NCBI GenBank assembly: GCA_011051635.1 | Contig: DRKV01000412.1 | Location: 1 to 15,849 of the forward strand | DNA: 15,849 bases | Direction: 5' to 3' | Source of the DNA: Chloroflexota bacterium | GTDB taxonomy: Bacteria > Chloroflexota > Anaerolineae > Anaerolineales > DRKV01 | In this document: piece after piece, positions 6,222 through 12,586 of the stretch | Position numbering within the stretch: position 1 is the first letter of the stretch | Layout: every line of letters starts with the position of its first letter | Position numbers and translations under genes: made by a program | Notes under the pieces: generated by a model | Told to the model about the DNA's origin: nothing | The model's database searches: none | Seen by the model: only the letters and a program-made list of their open reading frames with translations

Positions 6222-6256
6222 AGAGCCGACAGGTCTTGAAGACCTGTCGGCTCTTT
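6222..6256 (+). terminator. Second terminator-like hairpin, variant repeat
   Basis: AGAGCCGACAGGTC (6222-6235) pairs perfectly over 14 bp with GACCTGTCGGCTCT (6241-6254) around TTGAA, followed by only a short T-run. The arms differ from the main family (GCCGACAGGTC instead of CCTGACGGG), but both sides changed in step, so pairing is kept. It lies 14 nt after the terminator T-run and may be a backup. Confidence 0.75.
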
Positions 6257-6277
6257 GTGGTTGGGGCAATTCGCGGC

Positions 6278-6313
6278 GGTTGTTGGGACAATTCATGAAT
6301 TGTCCCAACGACC
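6278..6313. repeat. 28-bp perfect palindrome with extended arms
   Basis: The left arm GTTGGGACAATTCA (6282-6295) is followed directly by its exact reverse complement (6296-6309). With one G-T wobble the symmetry extends to 6278-6313. There is no loop in the DNA form and no T-tract on the + strand. It lies about 20 bp upstream of the -10 box at 6335, so it could be an operator for a dimeric protein, a bidirectional 3' end or a mobile palindrome. Confidence 0.8.
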
Positions 6314-6331
6314 ACCATCCACTCAAGTCAG

Positions 6332-6340
6332 TGGTACAAT
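6332..6340 (+). promoter_or_regulatory. Extended -10 promoter of the kinase-ATPase pair
   Basis: TGGTACAAT (6332-6340) is an extended -10 element (TG, one base, TACAAT). The -35 region is poor, as is common with extended -10 promoters. Transcription would start near 6347 and leave a leader of about 64 nt before the ATG at 6411. The palindrome at 6278-6313 ends 18 bp upstream of the TG. Confidence 0.5.
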
Positions 6341-6410
6341 ACGCTACTTCAAATCTTTAAGAAAACAAAACGGATTGCACAATTTCATTTGCGTAGCACA
6401 ACATCCAATC

Positions 6411-8138
6411 ATGCCTGCCACCACCATTACATTTACCGAACCCAGCCCCACGGTGCAGATTCACCTGCCCGACGGGCGCACCCTCGAAGGGCCGCGCGGC
6501 GCCCCCATCGAGGCTTTTTTGTCCCTGGTCAATGACCCCGCCGCCCCTGCCGTCGGCGCTATCGTCAACGGCGACCTGCGCGAACTCTCCTACCCCGTCC
6601 ACATGGAAGCGGAGGTCAGGCCGGTAACGATGGCTACCGCCGACGGGATGCGGATTTATCGCCGCTCGCTCACCTTCCTGCTCGAATCGGCCTTCGAAGA
6701 TACCTACCCCGGCGTGCGCCTGACGATTGACCACTCGGTAGCCTCCGGCGGCTACTTTTGCCAGGTGGAAGGCCGCCCTCCGCTCGCCCCGGACGAACTC
6801 GAAACCCTGGAAAAGCACATGCGCGCCCTGGTGGAAGCCAGCCTCCCCATCCGCCGCACCCGCGATGTGCCCCTGGAAGAAGTCATCGCTTACTTCCAGG
6901 AAAGAGGCTTCGACGACAAGGTGCGTCTCCTGCGCCACCGTCAGAAGAAGACCCTCTCCCTCTACACCCTGGGCAAGCACCGCGACTATCACTTCGGGTA
7001 CATGGTTCCCTCCACCGCCTATCTGCGCTGGTTCAAACTGACCCCCATCGGGGACGGCTTCGTGCTCCGCTTCCCGCGCCGCCACCGCCCCACCGAACTG
7101 CTCCCCCTGCCGGAGTTCCCCAAACTGCTCAACACCTTCCGTCAGTACGGCGACTGGCTGGAACGCCTGGGCATCTCCGACGTGGGGGCGCTCAACAACA
7201 CCATCCAGGCCGGGCGCATCAACGAAATCATCCTGGTCAGCGAGGCCCTTCACGACCGCCGCATCGCCGAAATCGCCGCTCAAATCGCGGCGCGCCGCGA
7301 TGAGATACGCGTCATCCTGATTGCCGGGCCGTCCTCCAGCGGCAAGACCACCTTCTCCCGCCGCCTGAGCATCCAGTTGCTGGCTTACGGCATCTCGCCT
7401 TTCCCGCTGGAGATGGACAACTACTTCGTGGACCGCGAGTACACCCCCCGCGACGAAAATGGCGACTACGATTTCGAGGCCTTCGAGGCCCTCGACCATG
7501 CCCGCCTGGAACACGACCTCCAGCGCCTGATTGCGGGCGAAAGCGTGCAACTGCCGCGTTACAACTTCCGTCTCGGCAAACAGGAACCCGGCGACATCAT
7601 CCAACTCACGCCGGGGCAAATTATCATTCTGGAGGGCATTCACGGGCTGAACCCCCGTCTGGTCGAACACATCCCCGCCGAGCACACCTTCCGCATTTAC
7701 GCCTCGGCTCTCACCCAGTTGAACCTGGATTTGCACAACCGCATCTCCACCACCGACACGCGCCTCATCCGCCGCATCGTGCGCGACGCCCGCGACCGCG
7801 GCTACACCGCCGAAGACACCATCAACCGCTGGGAATCGGTGCGCCGCGGCGAAAAACGGCACATCTTCCCCTATCAGGAGAACGCCAACGCCATCTTCAA
7901 CTCGGCCCTGGTTTTCGAACTGGCCGCCCTCAAGCCGCTGGCCGAACCGCTCCTGCGTCAGGTCCCCTACCACTCCGCCGCCCACATCGAGGCCAAGCGC
8001 CTGCTCTCCCTGCTGGAATGGTTCCTGCCGGTGGATAAGGAAGCCGTCCCCGAAAACTCCATCCTGAAGGAATTTCTGGGCGGCTCCAGCCTCAAGCATT
8101 TCCGCGTCTGGCAAAACGGAGTGAAGCGCCCCCAATGA
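6411..8138 (+). CDS. Nucleoside (uridine) kinase-like protein with ThrRS-like N-terminus
   Basis: 575 residues in two parts. The N-terminal half starts with a TGS-like beta-grasp region (about 9-67; VQIHLPDGRTLEGPRG) and continues with a segment resembling the second additional (editing-like) domain of threonyl-tRNA synthetase (about 80-225). The C-terminal half is a P-loop kinase of the uridine kinase/phosphoribulokinase type: Walker A GPSSSGKTT (306-314, Lys312), MDNYF (335-339) in the substrate loop, then IILEGIHGLN and RRIVRDARDRG. This architecture is known in bacteria and usually annotated as a nucleoside or uridine kinase; the true substrate is uncertain. The ATG at 6411 is chosen because it follows the -10 box, whereas the in-frame GTG at 6255 is upstream of it. 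There is no Shine-Dalgarno. The stop overlaps the start of the next gene (ATGA). Confidence 0.87.
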   Translation: MPATTITFTEPSPTVQIHLPDGRTLEGPRGAPIEAFLSLVNDPAAPAVGAIVNGDLRELSYPVHMEAEVRPVTMATADGMRIYRRSLTFLLESAFEDTYPGVRLTIDHSVASGGYFCQVEGRPPLAPDELETLEKHMRALVEASLPIRRTRDVPLEEVIAYFQERGFDDKVRLLRHRQKKTLSLYTLGKHRDYHFGYMVPSTAYLRWFKLTPIGDGFVLRFPRRHRPTELLPLPEFPKLLNTFRQYGDWLERLGISDVGALNNTIQAGRINEIILVSEALHDRRIAEIAAQIAARRDEIRVILIAGPSSSGKTTFSRRLSIQLLAYGISPFPLEMDNYFVDREYTPRDENGDYDFEAFEALDHARLEHDLQRLIAGESVQLPRYNFRLGKQEPGDIIQLTPGQIIILEGIHGLNPRLVEHIPAEHTFRIYASALTQLNLDLHNRISTTDTRLIRRIVRDARDRGYTAEDTINRWESVRRGEKRHIFPYQENANAIFNSALVFELAALKPLAEPLLRQVPYHSAAHIEAKRLLSLLEWFLPVDKEAVPENSILKEFLGGSSLKHFRVWQNGVKRPQ

Positions 8139-9664
8139 CCTCCGCCGCCCCCGCCTTATCACGCGCCGAAGAACTGGACCTGCTCATCCGCGCCAAATAC
8201 CCCTTGCTGTACGTCATCGCCTGGGAAGAACGGCGCATCGAGCAACTTCTGCGCCAGGTGGCCGCGCAGCGCCGCAAAGCCCTCTACGGCTGGACGATTA
8301 CGGACGGTCTGCACCCCCTGGACGGCAGTCTGCGCCCGGAGAGCGACGACCTGACCCGCGACCCCCTCCAGGCGCTGGAGGAAGTCGCCGCCTCCCGCGA
8401 GGCCGCCATCTTCGTCCTCAAGGACTTCCACCCCTACCTGGACGCCTACCACCCCCACCCGCAGCGCGCCGTCATCGTGCGTAAACTGCGCGATATCCTC
8501 AACCACCTCAAGGAAAGCCGCAAGACGCTGGTGATGCTCTCCCCTCTCCTCCACGCCCCTCCCGAACTGGAGAAAGACATCACCGTTCTGGATTACGCCC
8601 TCCCCACCGGCGGGGAACTGGCCGCCTCGCTGGAGCGGGTGGTGCGCTCGGCGCAGGAGTTGGGCGGCATCCGCCTGCGCCTGACCCCCGAGGAGCGCGA
8701 GAAAATCCTCAACGCCGCCCGCGGGCTGACCTGCACCGAGGCCGAGAACGCCTTCGCCAAATCGCTGGTGCTGCGCCGCGCCCTGGATGCCGGGGTCATC
8801 ATCGCCGAGAAGAAACAAATCATCCGCCGCTCACAGGTGCTGGAATACTTCGACGCCCAGGAAGACCTTTCGCTGGTCGGCGGCATGGCGCTCCTCAAGG
8901 AGTGGCTTGCCAAGCGCGCCCTGGCCTTCAGCGAGCGCGCCCGCCAGTTCGGGCTGCCGGAACCGAAGGGGCTGCTCCTTCTGGGCGTGCAGGGGGCGGG
9001 CAAGAGCCTGGTCGCAAAAGCCATCGCCCGCCAGTGGCAATTGCCCCTCCTGCGCCTGGATTTGGGGCGCGTCTTCAGCCAGATGGTCGGCTCCTCCGAG
9101 CAAAACATGCGCAACGCCCTGCGCCTGGCTGAATCGGTTGCCCCCTGCATCCTGTGGCTGGATGAACTGGATAAAGGTCTCTCCGGCCTTGCCAGTTCGC
9201 ATCTTTCGGATGCCGGGACGAGCGCCCGCGTCTTTGGGAGTTTCCTGACCTGGATGCAGGAGAAGACCGCCCCGGTGTTTGTGGTGGCTACCGCTAACGA
9301 TATTGCCACCCTGCCCCCGGAGGCCCTGCGCAAAGGCCGCTTCGACGAGATTTTCTTCCTGGATTTGCCCAACCGCGCCGAGCGGGAGGAGATTTTCGGC
9401 ATCCACCTGGCAAAGCGCGGCCGCGCTCCCCGCCGCTTCGATGTAGAGACCCTGGCCCGACGCAGCGAGGGCCACTCCGGAGCGGAAATCGAGCAGGCCG
9501 TCATCTCCGGCCTGTACGACGCCTTCGAAGCCGGGCGCGACCTGAGCACCGAAGACATCCTCCGCTCCCTGGAAGAAACCGTCCCCCTCTCCCGCACGAT
9601 GGAAGCCCGCATCACCGCCCTGCGCCGCTGGGCGCGCACCCACGCCCGTCCGGCCAGCAAGTGA
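8135..9664 (+). CDS. Ycf46-like AAA+ ATPase
   Basis: 509 residues. The N-terminal region (about 1-230) opens with LLIRAKYPLLYVIAWEERRI, typical of Ycf46-type proteins, and is followed by a single AAA+ module. Walker A is GVQGAGKS (284-291, Lys290) and Walker B is ILWLDELDK with Asp343-Glu344. Sensor 1 is Asn388 in ATAND, and the arginine-finger segment is RKGRFDE (399-405). All motifs needed for ATP hydrolysis are present. The plastid and cyanobacterial homologues are poorly understood; a cyanobacterial one has been linked to regulation of carbon uptake. Here the likely role is a remodelling ATPase, probably hexameric, with an unknown client. The start codon overlaps the stop of the kinase gene by 4 nt, which indicates translational coupling and perhaps a joint function. 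Confidence 0.88.
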   Translation: MTSAAPALSRAEELDLLIRAKYPLLYVIAWEERRIEQLLRQVAAQRRKALYGWTITDGLHPLDGSLRPESDDLTRDPLQALEEVAASREAAIFVLKDFHPYLDAYHPHPQRAVIVRKLRDILNHLKESRKTLVMLSPLLHAPPELEKDITVLDYALPTGGELAASLERVVRSAQELGGIRLRLTPEEREKILNAARGLTCTEAENAFAKSLVLRRALDAGVIIAEKKQIIRRSQVLEYFDAQEDLSLVGGMALLKEWLAKRALAFSERARQFGLPEPKGLLLLGVQGAGKSLVAKAIARQWQLPLLRLDLGRVFSQMVGSSEQNMRNALRLAESVAPCILWLDELDKGLSGLASSHLSDAGTSARVFGSFLTWMQEKTAPVFVVATANDIATLPPEALRKGRFDEIFFLDLPNRAEREEIFGIHLAKRGRAPRRFDVETLARRSEGHSGAEIEQAVISGLYDAFEAGRDLSTEDILRSLEETVPLSRTMEARITALRRWARTHARPASK

Positions 9665-9785
9665 GGGCAGGCGTCAGCGGACGTCGCTCGTCGCATACCG
9701 CACCCCGCACGTTATCAGGTGTCAGTCGTCAGCGCACGCCGCACGCCTAACCCGCAACCCCCTACCCCCTAACTCCCTACCCCGC
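9665..9785. other. Low-complexity intergenic mosaic
   Basis: The gap contains CAGCG/GTCAG words (GTCAGCGGACGTCG, GTGTCAGTCGTCAGCGCAC) followed by a C/T/A-rich tract of CCCTAAC-like words (9748-9785) running right up to the ATG of the next gene. No Shine-Dalgarno, hairpin terminator or clear promoter is visible. The C-rich part resembles 3261-3294. Confidence 0.5.
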
Positions 9786-10805
9786 ATGCGTTCCCTCCAC
9801 GAAGCCATCCGCATCCGTATGCCGCAGGTGGAGCGTCTGCTCTCCGGCGGGGCGCTGGCCGCGCTGACGGGAGCGTGGATGCACAGCAACCCGGCTTATC
9901 CCCCCTACTGGGATACCGCCGCCGCCATCCTGATTACCCTGCTGGGGATGTGGTCGCCGCTGGGAGCCTGGTGGCTGGCCGGGCTGGCCGCGCTTTACGG
10001 CGTTTACCAGATTTCGTTCTACCTGGCGGTGCTGGGGTTGTGCGTCCTGATTCTGGCGCAAAAGCCCGCCGCCCGCCATCTGGGAGCCGCGGCCATCATT
10101 TTGGGAAGCCCCTTCCTGGCGCGCTGGCATCTCGGCTGGGCAGCGCCCCTCTTCGGGGGGGTGTACCTGGGCGTGAGCGGCGGCCTGTGGACAGGCGCGC
10201 TGACCGCCCTGTGGGGCGAAACGCTGGCCGCCCTGCACGGCTACGCGCCCGATTTCCTGCTCTTTGCCGCCCAGCCCTGGGATGTCTCGGTGGTGACGGC
10301 ACGCTTTGCGGGGCTGAATTCGTGGCGCACGCTGGCCGCTCTGGGTATGCCTTTCGCTCCCACCCCCACGGCGTTGCTGTACTACGTCCTGCAAATCGCC
10401 CTGTGGGGCGCGGCGGGCGCGCTGACCGGGCGCTGGTTGCAGGCAAACCCCAAAGGAGGGCGTCCTTCCGGGGTTCTGCTGGCCGCCCTGGGGGGGGCGG
10501 TCTCCCTGGGAATCCTGCAAGGGGCGGTCGCTTTGTGGCTGGGGCAGCACCCCAAAGCGTGGTTCGTTCCCCATGCGGGTCTTCTCCTGTTCCCGATGCT
10601 GCTCTCTCCGCTGGCAGTGACCTGGCTGGAAATCCTGCGGGATTTCTTCTCCCGCCCGCTGCCGGTTTCTCCCCGAAAAGCATCTCCACCAGCGGCGCAG
10701 CGCCCTGCGCCCCTTCCCCCTGACCTGCGAAGAGCATTTCCCGAAACATCTCCCCCCGAAAAAGATGATGACGAGGACGACCTGATTATGCTAGAATTAG
10801 ACTGA
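9786..10805 (+). CDS. Polytopic membrane protein with acidic C-terminal tail, unknown function
   Basis: I do not recognise this 339-residue protein. Roughly eight or nine hydrophobic segments can be seen: about 19-34, 43-58, 60-76, 78-92, 98-112, 117-150 (probably two), 197-218, 229-252 and 264-284. A Gly-rich stretch GVYLGVSGGLWTGAL lies in the middle. The last 50 residues are hydrophilic: a Pro/Arg-rich linker (290-318), then EKDDDEDD and a hydrophobic end, LIMLELD. Such a tail looks like a short linear motif for docking to a partner, but that is inference. No Shine-Dalgarno precedes the ATG; the pyrimidine-rich tract at 9748-9785 runs into it. The next gene starts 31 nt after the stop, so the two are probably cotranscribed. 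Confidence 0.75.
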   Translation: MRSLHEAIRIRMPQVERLLSGGALAALTGAWMHSNPAYPPYWDTAAAILITLLGMWSPLGAWWLAGLAALYGVYQISFYLAVLGLCVLILAQKPAARHLGAAAIILGSPFLARWHLGWAAPLFGGVYLGVSGGLWTGALTALWGETLAALHGYAPDFLLFAAQPWDVSVVTARFAGLNSWRTLAALGMPFAPTPTALLYYVLQIALWGAAGALTGRWLQANPKGGRPSGVLLAALGGAVSLGILQGAVALWLGQHPKAWFVPHAGLLLFPMLLSPLAVTWLEILRDFFSRPLPVSPRKASPPAAQRPAPLPPDLRRAFPETSPPEKDDDEDDLIMLELD

Positions 10806-10836
10806 CTTCTCCCTTCTCCCTCCCCTCCCTTTCTCC

Positions 10837-12561
10837 ATGCGCCAGGATACCTCCCAAAGCCGCCGCCTCCGCAACCAGAGCCGTATCCAGCGGGAAGGTT
10901 ATGCCGGAGTTGCCACCACGGTGTTGAGCCTCGTGGTGGTTGCTCTTTTGTTGACGGTCACCTTCGCCGCCGAGTGGCTGCGCGCCCCGGAAATTACGGC
11001 TGCCGCTACCCAGGCGCTCATCTCACCCAACGGAGACCAGGACCGGGACGCCACTACGCTGAGTTACACGCTTTCGGAGGAGGCTACGGTGCGTATCGAG
11101 GTGCTGGACGCCAACGGGCAGGTGGTACGCACTCTGGTGGCCGACGAAACCCAGCCCGCGGGGCAGGGGTTCGTCACCTGGGACGGGACGGACGACAGCG
11201 GACGGCGCGTCGCAGACGGCCTTTACCGCTTGCAGATTACCGCCGCGGGGGTAGCGCGCTCCGTCTCGCGCAGCGTGCTGGTAGAAGTGGACACCACCCC
11301 GCCGACCCTGCAACTGGTCAACCTGCCCAACGGGATGCGGATGCGCCAGCCGGTGCTGGAAATTCAGGGTATCACCGAACCGGGGGCCAGCGTGTGGATA
11401 AGCGGCAACCCCGCCGAAATCAGCGTGGACCCCGACGGGCGTTTTCAGGCGCAGGTACGCTTGCAGGACGGGGAGAATTCTTTCGAGTTGCGCGCCGTGG
11501 ATGAGGCCGGTAACACCGCCCGCCTCACCCGCCGCGTAGAACTGGTGACGACCCCGCCGGACATTCTGGTAACTGACCCGCCAGACCAATCCTGGTTCAG
11601 CAGCCCGATTGTGACCGTGCGCGGCGAAGCCCCGCCGGATACCACCCTGACGGTCAACGGCCAGCCGGTGGCGGTCGCCCCGGACGGGAGTTTTTCTTAC
11701 GATTTGCTGCTCGACGAGGGGGAGAACGTCATTCGCATCACGGCCACGGACGATGTGGGCAATCTCACCACGGTAGAACGCTATGTGACCATCAAGACCC
11801 AGCCGCCCGCCTTGAGCATCAACCTGACCGAGGGGGAGCGCTCCAACACGCCGGTCATCCAGTTGAGCGGGAGCACCGAGCCGGGCGCGGCGGTGCTGGT
11901 CAACCGGCGGGTAGTCCCCGTCGGGCCAAAGGGCGATTTCACCGTGGCGCTCAACCTCAATCAGGGGGACAACCTCCTGGAGGTGACGGCCCGCGACCAG
12001 GCGGGGAACACCACCACGCTGACGCGCCGCGTGACGTATGCGCTGCCCGCTGCTCCCAATCCCCTGCAGCGGGTTGCCCGCAATCTGGCCGAGGTGCCCG
12101 CAGGGATGCTCGGCACGGGGCTGGGCATCGTCCTCCTGGGGATGGTCATCTGGATGCTGCGCCGCCAGCAGCCGGTGGTGTTGACTCTCTCCGCCGAGGA
12201 GCGGGACCTGACCCCCACCATCCCGCGCGGTTTGGAGCGCCTGACCATCACGCTGGAACTCAACCGCCCCGCTTCCATCACAGTGCAGGTGCTGGACGAA
12301 GGGGGCAGGCGGCAGACGACGCTGATACGCAATCGCCGCCGCAGCGCCCGCCGTCACCGCTTTTTCTGGGATGGCTACAGCGCGGCGGGAAAGCCGGTCG
12401 CGCCCGGCGAGTACACCGTCCAGGCCAGCGCCCGCGCCCTGCCCTCGCAGGTGGTCAGCGCGGTGCAGGTGCGCGTCCGCCCGGCCATCACGGTGCGCGC
12501 CGAGACGGCGGAGGCCGCAACCCAAAACACCACCGACCAATCCGCAACCCCCAACCGCTAG
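10837..12561 (+). CDS. Membrane-anchored protein with FlgD-like and Ig-like repeat domains
   Basis: 574 residues with a clear modular plan. A basic N-terminus (RRLRNQSR) is followed by a membrane helix (about 24-46). A FlgD-type Ig domain comes next (about 54-152; SPNGDQDRD, WDGTDDSGRRVADGLY). Three related Ig-like domains follow (about 155-238, 241-320, 323-401), sharing the pattern G-x-T/A-x-P-x-x-x-x-x-V then DG-F then GEN-x-x-x-x-x-A-x-D-x-x-GN. These resemble glucodextranase-B-type repeats. A second membrane helix lies at 423-441, ended by RRQQ, and a second FlgD-like domain fills 447-548 (WDGYSAAGKPVAPGEY). The loop between helices should be outside and the C-terminal domain inside. The start is the first ATG; there is no Shine-Dalgarno. 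The function is not known. The protease gene begins 25 nt downstream. Confidence 0.8.
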   Translation: MRQDTSQSRRLRNQSRIQREGYAGVATTVLSLVVVALLLTVTFAAEWLRAPEITAAATQALISPNGDQDRDATTLSYTLSEEATVRIEVLDANGQVVRTLVADETQPAGQGFVTWDGTDDSGRRVADGLYRLQITAAGVARSVSRSVLVEVDTTPPTLQLVNLPNGMRMRQPVLEIQGITEPGASVWISGNPAEISVDPDGRFQAQVRLQDGENSFELRAVDEAGNTARLTRRVELVTTPPDILVTDPPDQSWFSSPIVTVRGEAPPDTTLTVNGQPVAVAPDGSFSYDLLLDEGENVIRITATDDVGNLTTVERYVTIKTQPPALSINLTEGERSNTPVIQLSGSTEPGAAVLVNRRVVPVGPKGDFTVALNLNQGDNLLEVTARDQAGNTTTLTRRVTYALPAAPNPLQRVARNLAEVPAGMLGTGLGIVLLGMVIWMLRRQQPVVLTLSAEERDLTPTIPRGLERLTITLELNRPASITVQVLDEGGRRQTTLIRNRRRSARRHRFFWDGYSAAGKPVAPGEYTVQASARALPSQVVSAVQVRVRPAITVRAETAEAATQNTTDQSATPNR

Positions 12562-12586
12562 ACGGCTATCTCACCCTTTTCTCATC

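Noticed and set aside
6255..6410. Upstream GTG start for the kinase-like gene
   Set aside because: It would make the palindrome and the -10 box part of the coding region; the encoded extension has no family similarity.
6357..8162. 601-codon minus-strand open frame opposite the kinase gene
   Set aside because: Shadow of the kinase frame, Gly/Val/Gln-rich, with no motif.
12371..12586. N-terminal extension of the protease into the preceding gene
   Set aside because: It overlaps the end of the FlgD-like gene in another frame and would bury the signal peptide that starts at 12587.
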